This document shows, piece after piece, positions 24,942 through 33,120 of a stretch of DNA of 64,000 nucleotides; the stretch's first letter is position 1, and each line of letters opens with the position of its first letter. Under the pieces are notes generated by a model. That model worked only from the letters and a program-made list of their open reading frames with translations. It did no database searches and was not told the origin of the DNA. Both the position numbers and the translations under genes were made by a program. Source of the DNA: Streptomyces sp. NBC_01255 (GTDB lineage: Bacteria; Actinomycetota; Actinomycetes; Streptomycetales; Streptomycetaceae); contig NZ_CP108474.1 of the NCBI RefSeq assembly GCF_036226445.1, positions 3,844,001 through 3,908,000 of the forward strand. The letters run 5' to 3'.

Positions 24942-26226
24942 CGACCCTGACCCGGGCCCACACCAGCAGGGCCGCCGCCCACGCGCCGGTGGTCAGGAGC
25001 TGGATACGGCTCGCCTCGTCGCCCAGCATGAAGAGCAGCACCCCGCCGATCCCCGCGAGGGCGACGACCGCCCGTGCGGACGTGCCGTGCAGGCGCAGGT
25101 GGGAGGCGGCGATCAGCGCCCAGACGACGAGGATCGCGGCGCCGATGGAGTTGAGCAGGAACGGGAAGACCGTGCGCGGCCAGAGCAGGCTGAGGATCAC
25201 CGAGACGAAGCCGAAGGCGGCGGAGGCGAGGACGGCCGCGTACGGGACTCCCTTGCGCAGCCGGCCGAGCGCTCGGGGCGCGTCGCCGCGCCCGACGAGG
25301 GCGTACAGCATGCGCGAGGAGCCGTAGATGTTGGCGTTCATCGCGGACAGGAGCGCGACGAGCACGACGGCCTTCATGAGGTCGGCGGCGCCGGGAACGC
25401 CGATGCGGGCCATGACGGCGGCGTACGGGCCGTCGGCCACGGCGGGGTCGTTCCACGGGACGAGGGCGACGATCACGGCCATCGAGCCGAGGTAGCAGAC
25501 GGCGACCCGCCACATGACGGCCCGTACGCCGGTGCGGACCGCGCGGACGGGGTCGTCGCACTCGGCCGCGGCGATGGTGACGGTCTCCAGACCGCCGAAG
25601 GCGAAGACGGCCGCGACCATGCCGACGGCGACGCCGTACCAGCCGTGCGGCAGGAAGCCGCCGTCGCCGATGAGGTGCGCGGTCCCGGGCGAGGGCGTGC
25701 CCGGGAGCAGACCGGCCAGCACCACGACCCCCAGGACGAGGAACCCGGCGATCGCGGCGATCTTGAGACCGGCGAACCAGAACTCCAGCTCGCCGAAGTT
25801 CCGGACGCCGGCGAGGTTGCTCACGGTGAACAGGCTCATGAAGACGGCCACCCACACCCAGCCGGGCACGGCCGGCACCCAGCCCTCGACGATGTGCGCC
25901 GCGCCGACGGCCTCGGCGGCGACGCTCACGACGAGCAGCGCCCAGTACATCCACCCGGCGAGGAGCCCGGCCCACGGCCCGAACGCCGCCCGCGCGTGCT
26001 CCGCGAAGGAGCCCGTGACCGGGCGGGCCGCGGACATCTCGCCGAGCATCCGCATCACCAGGACGGTCAGGACGCCGGCGAGGCCGTACGAGACGAGGAT
26101 CCCGGGCCCGGCGGCGGCGATCCCGAACCCCGAGCCGACGAACAGTCCGGCCCCGATGGCCCCACCCAACGCGATCATGGCCAGATGCCGCTGCCGCAGC
26201 CCCGCGCCGAGTACCCGCTCTGTCAC
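24895..26226 (-). CDS. APC-family amino acid permease
   Basis: This 443-residue protein has 12 predicted helices. The start MTERVLGAGLRQRHLAMIALGGAIGAGLFVGSG is the helix 1 signature (GGAIGAGLF) of the amino acid transporter branch that contains GabP, ProY and LysP. ETVTIAAAECDDP in helix 6-loop and the SAMNANIYGSSRMLYALVGRGDAP segment further support it. It imports or exchanges an amino acid by proton coupling; the specific substrate is unknown. GTG at 26226 follows CGGGGGGAATC. Its 3' end overlaps the TetR gene tail by 47 bases on the opposite strand. Confidence 0.9.
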   Translation of the reverse strand: MTERVLGAGLRQRHLAMIALGGAIGAGLFVGSGFGIAAAGPGILVSYGLAGVLTVLVMRMLGEMSAARPVTGSFAEHARAAFGPWAGLLAGWMYWALLVVSVAAEAVGAAHIVEGWVPAVPGWVWVAVFMSLFTVSNLAGVRNFGELEFWFAGLKIAAIAGFLVLGVVVLAGLLPGTPSPGTAHLIGDGGFLPHGWYGVAVGMVAAVFAFGGLETVTIAAAECDDPVRAVRTGVRAVMWRVAVCYLGSMAVIVALVPWNDPAVADGPYAAVMARIGVPGAADLMKAVVLVALLSAMNANIYGSSRMLYALVGRGDAPRALGRLRKGVPYAAVLASAAFGFVSVILSLLWPRTVFPFLLNSIGAAILVVWALIAASHLRLHGTSARAVVALAGIGGVLLFMLGDEASRIQLLTTGAWAAALLVWARVRVVRRARTGPGTDPLPS

Positions 26227-26436
26227 GATTCCCCCCGAAATTCAGACGACCGGCAGACGACCGGCGCAGGAGTTTCGCCGCTGACCTGGCGCAATGGCAA
26301 ACCGGTTCCGGCCGCTGAGACGTCCCGGGACGACGGAAACGGGTCGGGGAACGCGCGGGACCACCGCAGACCTCCAGGCCGCCTCCGACCCGGGGATACT
26401 GACGGCACCTGCACTCACGGCCTTCCGGAGGCGCTC

Positions 26437-26649
26437 GTGTCCACGTACTCGGTCAGCCCGGACGACGACCTTCCGGCCGTCGCGGGAACTCGGCACGGCG
26501 TGGAGGCACCGGAGGACGTCGTCCGACGTGCTCAGGCCCTCCGCTGGCTCCAGGACAACGCCGAGCGCTTCATCGACTTCGACGTCCTGGAGGAGCGGGC
26601 GCGGTACGGGCCCAACGTCACCACACCAGACCCACCGCCAGCGCCGTGA
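26437..26649 (+). CDS. Small acidic protein, 70 aa
   Basis: The GTG at 26437 is preceded by a GGAGG ribosome site at ideal distance. The product is acidic and helical (TYSVSPDDDLPAVAGTRHGVE then VVRRAQALRWLQDNAERFIDFDVLEERARYG), ending in a Pro-rich tail. The last 32 bases overlap the convergent LysE-type gene. I do not recognise a family. The strong ribosome site and coherent amphipathic helix support a real gene. Confidence 0.6.
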   Translation: MSTYSVSPDDDLPAVAGTRHGVEAPEDVVRRAQALRWLQDNAERFIDFDVLEERARYGPNVTTPDPPPAP

Positions 26650-27229
26650 TCAGCACACCCGAGGCGAGGGCCGTCGTCAGGCGGCCCCGGGGGCCCGTGA
26701 CGAGGTGGCCGAGGAGCGTGCCTCCGGTGGCGAGGAGGAGTTGCCAGCTCGCCGAGGCCACGAAGGCGGCGAGGACGAACACCGTCGCTTCCGTCGCGCC
26801 CGTCGTCGAGTGGCCGCCGAGGACGAGAGCGGTGAAGTAGACCACCGTCATGGGGTTGAGGACCGTGATCCCCAGGAACGTGAGAAACGCCCGCCGGGGC
26901 GCCGGCGGAGCGGCCTCGGCGGTCGTCGCTCCGGAGCGGTACGTGCGCACCGCAGCCCTCGTGGAGACGGCCGCCAGGATCACGAGGACCACGGCCGAAG
27001 CCCAGCGCAGCGGGCTCGCCACGGGAGCGAGGAGAGGGACGAGGGCCGCGCCCCCGAGAACCGCGAGCGTCGCGTACAGCCCGTCCGCGGCGGCGATGCC
27101 GAGCGCCGCGCCCGCCCCCGTACGCCAGGGGGAGCGAGCCGCGACCGCCACCAGGTGGGCGCCGACGGCGCCGACCGGGATCGCGATGCCGTAGCCGGCC
27201 AGCAGGCCGGCCACCACCGCGCCCGTCAC
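26618..27229 (-). CDS. LysE/RhtB-family amino acid exporter
   Basis: This 203-residue protein has about six hydrophobic helices. The N-terminal PVGAVGAHLV and the LTFLGITVLNPMTVVYFTALV block match LysE/ArgO exporters (the NPxT/xxYF signature). Such proteins export basic or other amino acids, or metabolite analogues. GTG at 27229 overlaps the stop of the DUF2087 gene by four bases, so it is translationally coupled to that regulator-like gene. The 3' end overlaps the small acidic gene. Confidence 0.87.
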   Translation of the reverse strand: MTGAVVAGLLAGYGIAIPVGAVGAHLVAVAARSPWRTGAGAALGIAAADGLYATLAVLGGAALVPLLAPVASPLRWASAVVLVILAAVSTRAAVRTYRSGATTAEAAPPAPRRAFLTFLGITVLNPMTVVYFTALVLGGHSTTGATEATVFVLAAFVASASWQLLLATGGTLLGHLVTGPRGRLTTALASGVLITALAVGLVW

Positions 27230-27534
27230 GCGGCGGCGGGGATCGCGCCTCCGGGGGAGCCGGGCTGCTGCTGTCGGCGGTAGTCCGCGCCGTCCTTCGT
27301 ACGGGTGAGGAAGCCGCCGATCACGAGGTAGCGGCGCAGGGCCGAGAAGTCCTCGTGCACCGTGAGCAGGGCCTCGTTGACCTCGGACTCACGGTAGGAG
27401 CGGTCCGCGTCGAAGAGGGTCTCGGCGAGGTGCGCGAGGAGCGCCTCGCGGCGCGCGGGCTTGCGCGGGATCGCCTTGAGGCGCCCGTCGGCGGAGAACA
27501 GGTCCGCGACGGGACGGGAAGGATGACTGGTCAT
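27226..27534 (-). CDS. DUF2087-domain protein
   Basis: This 102-residue protein fits the DUF2087 pattern: LFSADGRLKAIPRKPARREALLAHLAETLF, then YRESEVNEALLTVHEDFSALRRYLVIGGFLTRTKDGADY. These are small winged-helix proteins that are often fused to, or adjacent to, transcriptional regulators. Here it precedes and overlaps a LysE-type exporter, so it may control that gene. ATG at 27534. Confidence 0.85.
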   Translation of the reverse strand: MTSHPSRPVADLFSADGRLKAIPRKPARREALLAHLAETLFDADRSYRESEVNEALLTVHEDFSALRRYLVIGGFLTRTKDGADYRRQQQPGSPGGAIPAAA

Positions 27535-27608
27535 GGGACGGAAGCCTGGCGCCCACGGCCCCCGCCCCGCAAAGGGTTTTCGGGAGGCCAGGCCCGGCCA
27601 GGCCCGGG

Positions 27609-27887
27609 CTACTTGAGGATGACGTTCACGGCCTCCTGCACCTTGGGCAGGATCGACCGGACGCCTCCCCGCTCGAAGATCGGCCGGGCCTTCTCCACGA
27701 ACGCGAGGAAGTCGTCCTCCGAGTCCCAGAAGTCGACGACCCGCCAGCCCCCGGACCCGTCAGGACCGGCCGCGTGGGCGAGGAACCCCTGCGGCGGGAA
27801 CCACTCCTCGGCCTCCAGCAGCCGCGTGGTCTCCTCGTACTGCGCCTGGGTGCCGCCGGGGATCTCGACGGTGACGATGACGGCCAT
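27609..27887 (-). CDS. ABM-like dimeric alpha/beta-barrel protein
   Basis: This 92-residue protein begins AVIVTVEIPGGTQAQYEETTRLL and continues with WRVVDFWDSEDDFLAFVEKARPIFE, the ferredoxin-like pattern of antibiotic-biosynthesis-monooxygenase-like small proteins. No catalytic residue pair is identifiable, so a precise function is not assigned. ATG at 27887 has GGAGCAGCACC before it. It appears to be monocistronic, with 74 bases to the DUF2087 gene start. Confidence 0.75.
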   Translation of the reverse strand: MAVIVTVEIPGGTQAQYEETTRLLEAEEWFPPQGFLAHAAGPDGSGGWRVVDFWDSEDDFLAFVEKARPIFERGGVRSILPKVQEAVNVILK

Positions 27888-28014
27888 GGTGCTGCTCCTG
27901 TACGTGCGGGGAGTGGGGTCCCGACCAGCTGACCAGCCGGTCCCCCGCCCCGCACGGCGGCGGACCCCGAACGAGCGAATGAGCCGGTCAGGCCTTTCCG
28001 ATCAGGCCTTCCGG

Positions 28015-28680
28015 TCACGCCTTTTCGGCCCGGGCGGCCGGGGCGTCGGGGCCGCAGGACATGCGGGCGGCCACCAGAATCGGGTCGCCCTCCTTCGCGT
28101 CCCGGACCGGTTCCGCGCACTCCAGAAGGCCCGAGCCGTGGATGAACCAGCTGGTCGCCCGGCCCGCCGCCCGCTTGCCGTCCGCGCAGGTGTAGAGGAA
28201 GTCGGCGGTGACCTGCCGCACCCACCTGTAGTCCACGAACGTTCCGGCACCGTCGACTCTGGTGCCGCCCGCGGTGAGATCCGGTGCGGACCGGCGGACG
28301 TTGGCGAACTCGTAGGCGTCGCCGTCGCCATAGACGGCATCGGTGTCGGCGATGTGGGCGCCCAGCGAGCGGAGCGCGGCCGCGGCGCCGACGCGCGGCC
28401 CCTTCTCGAAGGTGACGGTGGTACGCGGTGTGTGCAGCGGCGCCGGCTTGTGCGTCAGCTCGCCGCCGCCCTTGCCGAGCTTCTGCTTCTCGGCGACGCC
28501 CGTCAGGACGTCCCGCTTGTCGACGTTGAACCACGTGTACGTGCCGTTCGCGCAGGCGGTGTCGGCGGCGGCGCGCGCGGGCCTGTCGACCGGCTTGGGA
28601 GAGTCGGACGTACAGGCGGCCGTGCCCGCGATCAGTGTGACAACGGCACACGCCGCGAGGCAGGTCTGTCGGATCTTCAT
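28015..28680 (-). CDS. Secreted lipoprotein, unknown function
   Basis: This 221-residue protein has a signal peptide KIRQTCLAACAVVTLIAGTAAC, with lipobox AGTAAC at the acylation cysteine. The mature part has a repeated TYTWFNVDKRDVLTGVAEK-type region, FEKGPRVGAAAALRSLGAHIADTD, and Cys residues in TACAN, YTCAD, LECAE and MSCGP that may form disulphides. No family recognised. ATG at 28680 was preferred over the upstream frame start because the signal peptide begins exactly there, with CGGGGGACACC before it. Confidence 0.75.
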   Translation of the reverse strand: MKIRQTCLAACAVVTLIAGTAACTSDSPKPVDRPARAAADTACANGTYTWFNVDKRDVLTGVAEKQKLGKGGGELTHKPAPLHTPRTTVTFEKGPRVGAAAALRSLGAHIADTDAVYGDGDAYEFANVRRSAPDLTAGGTRVDGAGTFVDYRWVRQVTADFLYTCADGKRAAGRATSWFIHGSGLLECAEPVRDAKEGDPILVAARMSCGPDAPAARAEKA

Positions 28681-28784
28681 GCTGGTGTCCCCCGGGCCCA
28701 TTGGTCGATGGTGGGATGACCCTGCCCGCCGAAGGGCAGGCAGGACACGGGACTTGAGCAACTTCAGAGCTCGACCTGACGAGG

Positions 28785-29216
28785 TCAGCCCAGGAAGCGT
28801 GAGACGTAGCGCCGCTGCCAGGGGGTTTCGACTGCACGGGGGTCGTAGTTCCGGCGCACGAACTCCACTGCCTCGTCGGCCGGTGCTCCGTCCAGGACAG
28901 CGAGACAGGCCAGGGCTGTGCCGGTCCGGCCACGGCCACCGCCGCAGGCGATCTCGACACGTTCGGCGTCGGCACGGGCGTACGCCTCGCCGAGGACGGC
29001 AAGGGCCTGTGCGTGACTGGTGGGCAGCCGGAAGTCCGGCCAGCGCAGCCAGCGGAACTCCCAGGGGACCTCGGGAGGCTGCTTGCCGAGCAGATGGACG
29101 GCGAAGTCAGGCGCCGGACCGTCCGGAAGCGGCCGGCGAAGGCCGCGGCCCCGGACCAGACGCCCGGAGGGAAGCCGCAGCACACCAGCGCCCGTGGCGC
29201 TCCAGGTCTCGTTCAC
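28785..29216 (-). CDS. Protein-tyrosine-phosphatase-like protein
   Basis: This 143-residue protein has the CX5R phosphatase loop in IACGGGRGRTGTALACLAVL, with catalytic Cys and Arg present. The usual histidine before the Cys is alanine. An upstream WPDFRLP segment could supply the general-acid aspartate. C-terminal RRNYDPRAVETPWQRRYVSRF is typical of small cytoplasmic dual-specificity phosphatases. The substrate is unknown. GTG start at 29216. It sits 38 bases downstream of the DHFR-like gene on the same strand, perhaps co-transcribed. Confidence 0.78.
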   Translation of the reverse strand: MNETWSATGAGVLRLPSGRLVRGRGLRRPLPDGPAPDFAVHLLGKQPPEVPWEFRWLRWPDFRLPTSHAQALAVLGEAYARADAERVEIACGGGRGRTGTALACLAVLDGAPADEAVEFVRRNYDPRAVETPWQRRYVSRFLG

Positions 29217-29253
29217 CCGCTCACCGTAGTTGCGGCGGCGGGCAGAGCGCGGC

Positions 29254-29817
29254 CTAACGCGTCACGCGGTAGCGGAGGTAGACGACCTTCGAGCCGATGG
29301 GGCGGGTCTCGACGAGTTCGAGATCGACCCGGCGCTCGTCCCGGGCGAAGAACGGAATGCCGCCGCCGACCAGCACCGGGTAGACCATGACCTGGTACTC
29401 GTCGATCAGACCCGCCTCGGCCGCCCCGGCGGCGAGCGTCGCACCGCCGATCGCGATGTCGCCCTCCCCCGGCTCGGCCCGCAGCCGCTCGATCTCCTCC
29501 GCCAGACCACCGGAGAGCAGGCGGGCGTTGCCCTGCACCTCCGTCAGCGTGGTGGAGAACACCACCTTCGGGAGCGGCTTCCAGAGCGCGGTCCACTCGC
29601 GGTTGGCGTCGTCGAGCGTCGGATCCTGGTCGGCGGTCTCCCAGTACAGCATCGTCTCGTACAGCCGACGCCCCAGCAGGTGGACGTCGACGTGCCGGAT
29701 CTCGTCGATCCAGAAGCGGAAGACCTCGTCGCCGGGGTCCGTCCAGTCGAAGCCGCCGTCCGGCCCGACGATGTAGCCGTCGAGTGAGACGCCCATCGAA
29801 TAGGTCACGTTGCGCAT
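29254..29817 (-). CDS. Dihydrofolate reductase-family protein (second copy)
   Basis: This 187-residue DHFR-fold protein begins RNVTYSMGVSLDGYIVGPDGGFDW and includes LLGRRLYETMLYWE, KVVFSTTL and GDIAIGGATLAAGAAEAGLIDEYQVMVYPVLVGGGIPFF. It is related in pattern to the gene at 20750-21322 but not close enough to be a recent duplicate. Probably an NADPH-dependent reductase with unknown substrate. ATG at 29817, with GAGGAGGACTTCTG just before it. Confidence 0.87.
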   Translation of the reverse strand: MRNVTYSMGVSLDGYIVGPDGGFDWTDPGDEVFRFWIDEIRHVDVHLLGRRLYETMLYWETADQDPTLDDANREWTALWKPLPKVVFSTTLTEVQGNARLLSGGLAEEIERLRAEPGEGDIAIGGATLAAGAAEAGLIDEYQVMVYPVLVGGGIPFFARDERRVDLELVETRPIGSKVVYLRYRVTR

Positions 29818-29902
29818 CAGAAGTCCTCCTCCTCGGTGACGGGACCGACAGTACGACCGCCGAACGCCACAGGCTCCTCACACGGCCGGGCGAGGAGGCA
29901 GG

Positions 29903-30403
29903 ATGGCCCCCATGAGCGGCATATTCGACCCCCTCGACCCCGGCCGTGTCCTGCCCGGCGCGTACTCGCCGTGGGAGGAGGCGCTCGCCCTGGTCAACCG
30001 GGACCTCGCGGTGACCCTGCCGGACGTGGAGCCGCTGCGACTGCTAGTGGTTCCCTCATGGGACGAGGGAACGGGCGAGGACGTCTACGTGGCCATGGCC
30101 AACGGCGAGTGGCAGGGCAACTGCCTGGAGCCGAGTTCGGCCGACTCGCCCACGGGCGCCGTGGCGGCCGTCGCCGAGGCCGCGCAGGAGACCGTCTCCG
30201 AACTCCTCTGGCAGGCCTGGCCCGTGTGCGGCGAGCACGGCATCGGCATGCACCCGCACGAGGAGGACGGCCAGGCCAACTGGCACTGCGCGGGCGGGAA
30301 GAAGCCCAGCGAACCGGCGCACGTCCGCGCGACCATCGGCGCCCTGGACACCCTCGTACGCCCCCACCGCCCGAACCGCAAGCGCCGGCGGCATGAACGC
30401 TGA
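29903..30403 (+). CDS. Hypothetical protein with Cys/His cluster
   Basis: This protein of about 166 residues has an alpha/beta-looking N-terminal half (LVNRDLAVTLPDVEPLRLLVVPSWD). The C-terminal half contains WPVCGEHGIGMHPHEEDGQANWHCAGG, where two Cys and several His could bind a metal. The tail is very basic (RPNRKRRRHER). No family recognised; similar short Cys/His proteins are common in Streptomyces in my memory. Two ATGs (29903 and 29912) are possible; GGAGGCAGG stands directly before the first. Confidence 0.7.
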   Translation: MAPMSGIFDPLDPGRVLPGAYSPWEEALALVNRDLAVTLPDVEPLRLLVVPSWDEGTGEDVYVAMANGEWQGNCLEPSSADSPTGAVAAVAEAAQETVSELLWQAWPVCGEHGIGMHPHEEDGQANWHCAGGKKPSEPAHVRATIGALDTLVRPHRPNRKRRRHER

Positions 30404-30449
30404 CCGCTGACCGCCGGGCCGGGTGCTGGGGGTGGGCGTTTCCGGTGGG

Positions 30450-30810
30450 CTTCTGGTGTCGGCCGCCCTCTTTCCGAGAGTCGCACCTTCCACCACCGCG
30501 TCAAGGGCGCCTACGGCGTCGCGATGCGATGGCCTACGGCCACCCTTGACCCGGCGGCTCCAGGAGCGAAAGACCTCTCGGAGGGCGGCCGGGGCGTGGC
30601 CACGCGGGGACCCGGGCATCGGCGGGGGTCGGGATGGCGTGTGGCAGGCCGGTGGGGTGGGGCTTGGATAGTGGCGGGGCCGGGTGGGTCCCTGGGGTTG
30701 GTTCCGGGTGCGCGGTTGTTGGATGGGGCAGCCGGGCGGCGCTTAGCGGGTCGCGGCCGGTGGGGAGTTGGGGATTCAGGCCCCGCTGGTCACTCCCGGT
30801 GGGCGGTAGG
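30450..30810 (+). repeat. Long intergenic repeat, copy A
   Basis: This ~360-bp segment is repeated in inverted orientation at 30969-31333. Its left part (30461-30590) is itself an imperfect palindrome: GGCCGCCCTC..CCGAGAG pairs with CTCTCGG AGGGCGGCC, and the CAAGGGCGCCTACGGC block pairs with GCCTACGGCCACCCTTG. The right part is G-rich. Reading it as a protein on the minus strand gives VKGGRRPSHRDAVGALDAVV, which I think is often mis-called as a gene in Streptomyces; I regard it as non-coding. Confidence 0.75.
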
Positions 30811-30968
30811 GGGCCGGGGGGATCGGTCGTGGGCGGTGGGTCCTGGATGGTCGGGGTCGGGGGGGCTGGCGGTGAGACATTGGTGCACTTTCTCCGCCCG
30901 ATAAGGGCGATGTGCACCCTTTGGGGGGTCATCTCGGGGGCTGTTACTCGGAGTAGCCGCACGTTAGT
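30811..30968. other. Unique spacer between inverted repeat copies
   Basis: This is a G-rich 158-bp loop region containing GTGCAC twice (30892-30897, 30912-30917) and a TACTCGGAGTA palindrome around 30947-30957. No gene or promoter is recognisable. Confidence 0.4.
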
Positions 30969-31333
30969 CACCTCTCCACCCACCGCGAGTGACCAGCCGG
31001 GCCTGAATCCCCGCCAAGGGACGGACGTTCGCCGCTAAGCCAAGCCCGGCTGCCCCATTCAACGGCCGCGCACCCCGAACCCACCGGAAGATGTCCACCC
31101 GCCCCGGCTACGAACCAAGCCCCACCCCACCGGCCCGACGGGCGCCCTCTAGCCCCCGCCGATGCCCGAAGCCCCCGCGTGACCCCGGCCCCCGGACCGC
31201 CCTCCGAGAGTTTTTGCGCAGCTTCCGGCGCCGGGTCAAGGGTGGCCGTAGGCCATCGCATCGCGACGCCGTAGGCGCCCTTGACGCGGTGGTGGAAGCT
31301 GCGACTCTCGGAAAGAGGGCGGTCCCACCAGAA
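30969..31333 (-). repeat. Long intergenic repeat, copy B (inverted)
   Basis: The reverse complement matches copy A with perhaps three quarters identity by eye. The shared blocks include the CGTCAAGGGCGCCTACGGCG run, TGCGATGGCCTACGGCCACC, CCGGTGGGGTGGGGCTTGG and GATTCAGGCCC. The rest of the 30404-31380 gap (over 900 bases) contains no plausible gene. Confidence 0.75.
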
Positions 31334-31380
31334 GGTCACGAAGCAGGCCCGCCCCCCGGATCTGCCGGGCGGTAGCCGGG

Positions 31381-31848
31381 TCAGCTTGCCGGGGTGGTCA
31401 GCTCGCAGTGCGGGTAGTCGTTGTCCGGATCGCCGACGGCGGTCCAGAGCATCAGGACCTTGCCCTGCCTCAAGGCGGAGTAAGGGTCGGGCTTCCGCTG
31501 GAACTTCGTGGGGTCGGCCATGTCGAAGCCCACAGGTTGAGCGTCGTCGAAGGTCACAGCGACGATGCTTTTCCCCTTGTAGGTGTTTTCCTTCCAGGTA
31601 CCTGTTCCGGACCAGGTCAGACCGTCGTACCACGAGACGGCGACGCAGATCTTGTCGGCGGTGAACGTCCCGTCCCGCTTCAGCGTGATGGTGCCGCCGT
31701 CGTCATCGGTCCACGTGGTCGCAAGTTCGGCCGGCTTCAGGGCGACCGGTTCGCCGTCGGGCGGTGGCATGACGGTGAGCCTGCCGCAGGCCGTCAGGGC
31801 GAGAGCCATGGCGGCCGATATCAGCGCAGTACTACAGCGACGCAACAC
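31381..31848 (-). CDS. Small lipoprotein, unknown function
   Basis: This 155-residue protein has the signal peptide LRRCSTALISAAMALALTAC, with lipobox LTAC. The mature domain is a small beta-rich unit (ELATTWTDDDGGTITLKRDGTFTADKICV, then GTGTWKENTYKGKSIVAVTFDD) resembling lipocalin-like or META-like folds used to hold a ligand, but I cannot assign it. GTG at 31848 was chosen from a GGGGTGGAG ribosome site and the signal peptide; the open frame upstream to 31941 has neither. Confidence 0.72.
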   Translation of the reverse strand: MLRRCSTALISAAMALALTACGRLTVMPPPDGEPVALKPAELATTWTDDDGGTITLKRDGTFTADKICVAVSWYDGLTWSGTGTWKENTYKGKSIVAVTFDDAQPVGFDMADPTKFQRKPDPYSALRQGKVLMLWTAVGDPDNDYPHCELTTPAS

Positions 31849-32054
31849 ACTCCACCCCTCGCGGGTTCCGCAGGCCGCGTGTGCGACCGGTGGACTCAGG
31901 AACCCACGCCGTACCCTGGCACGGAGTTTGAACATGTTCAAGTCTCCATCGGAGCGAGCAAGCGTGCGGACCCGCAGCGCACTTCACTCGTACGGGCGGT
32001 CTTTACTCTGCGTGTCGTTTCAGGCATATGCCGTGCGGTACGTTCACACAAAAC

Positions 32055-32090
32055 GGCCCTCGCCAACGGGTGCAACCGTCGTCGAGGGCC
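32055..32090. promoter_or_regulatory. Interrupted hairpin before HTH-like gene
   Basis: GGCCCTCG (32055-32062) pairs with CGAGGGCC (32083-32090), and inside it ACGG pairs with CCGT, leaving symmetric three-base bulges and a six-base loop. It ends 11 bases before the GTG start at 32101. It may be a terminator for upstream transcription, or a structured leader that limits translation of the next gene. Confidence 0.5.
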
Positions 32091-32100
32091 TGAACCACTA

Positions 32101-33120
32101 GTGGAAAAGACCTCCACCGTGATCTATCGCAACTTTATCGCGCCCTCGCGCGACTTCACCCAGCTCACCAATGCGATCATTCGCCATCCGCGCCTCAATT
32201 CCGACGCCACGCGCATCCTCAACTGGCAGCTTTCCCTCCCGTCGCACTCCCGACAGATCCTCTCGGAGACCGCCAAGGAGGCCCGGATCGGGGCTTGTTC
32301 GTTCAGCCGGGCGAAGCAGCAGCTCAAGGCCAAGGGGTACGTGCACGAGCGGCGCGTGCAGGGAGAAGGGGGCCTCTGGGCCACCCAGCAGCTCGTGTCC
32401 AGCGAACCCCTGCGGGCCGAGGAGGCCGCCAAGATCTTCGGCAGCCTCCCCTTCCGCGCCGGGGCCGAGCGGGTGTTTCCGCAGGTGGCTCCGAGTGCCG
32501 TGGTTCCGGCCGCCGGTCATCCGGTGCGTCCGTCGACCGACGGTCATCCAGAGAAAGATCCTTGGGAAGACACCTCCATCCTTCCGCCCGAGCCGGAGCC
32601 GGATCCCGAGCCCGAGCCCGAGCCAGAGTCCGAGCCCGAGCCGGACCCCGAACCCGAGCCGGAGCCGGAGCCGGAGCCGGATCCCGTCGACGGGTCCGAC
32701 CACGCTCAACTCGACGAAGCACGCGCCCTCGTCGGCGCCCTCCCCCTCCTCTCCCCCACCCTCCGGCACATCCCACCCGGCATGCGCGACGAGCTCACAC
32801 AGCTCACCGCCCACTGGCTCGCCGCCGGGCACACCTCCGCCGACGTCCACGAACACATCCTGCGCGGCCTGCCCGGCGCCGGAACGCCCGTACACCGACC
32901 CGGGGGCCTGGTCAGATACCTGCTCCGCCACGTACCACCCCTGCGCCCGACCCCACCGGCCGCCGGACCCCCACGCCTCTCCCCACGACTCGAAGGCGCG
33001 CAGGAATGCGCGGGCAGACACACCCAGCCCATGCTGTTCCGGCCGGTCGCCGAGGATCAGACCCTGTGCCCGGAGTGCGCCTCCTGGGCTACTGACCCAG
33101 TCGGTAGCGGATCTTCTTGA
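32101..33120 (+). CDS. HTH-like protein with Pro-Glu-rich low-complexity linker
   Basis: This is a protein of about 339 residues. The N-terminal ~100 residues (VIYRNFIAPSRDFTQLTNAIIRHPRLNSDATRILNWQL, then TAKEARIGACSFSRAKQQLKAKGYV) look like a winged helix-turn-helix. Residues about 155-200 are an (E/D)PEP repeat of extreme composition, and the C-terminal third has a second helical domain and a CPEC pair near the end. I recall this architecture from uncharacterised Streptomyces proteins. The N-terminal codons are less GC-biased than neighbours. The GTG start follows a hairpin; other starts upstream cannot be excluded. The 3' end overlaps the convergent synthetase by 32 bases. Confidence 0.6.
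   Translation: MEKTSTVIYRNFIAPSRDFTQLTNAIIRHPRLNSDATRILNWQLSLPSHSRQILSETAKEARIGACSFSRAKQQLKAKGYVHERRVQGEGGLWATQQLVSSEPLRAEEAAKIFGSLPFRAGAERVFPQVAPSAVVPAAGHPVRPSTDGHPEKDPWEDTSILPPEPEPDPEPEPEPESEPEPDPEPEPEPEPEPDPVDGSDHAQLDEARALVGALPLLSPTLRHIPPGMRDELTQLTAHWLAAGHTSADVHEHILRGLPGAGTPVHRPGGLVRYLLRHVPPLRPTPPAAGPPRLSPRLEGAQECAGRHTQPMLFRPVAEDQTLCPECASWATDPVGSGSS

Noticed and set aside
31091..31375. Plus-strand ORF reading VKGGRRPSHRDAVGALDAVV
   Set aside because: It lies entirely in an inverted repeat copy that also occurs in the other orientation at 30450-30810, so I treat it as repeat DNA.
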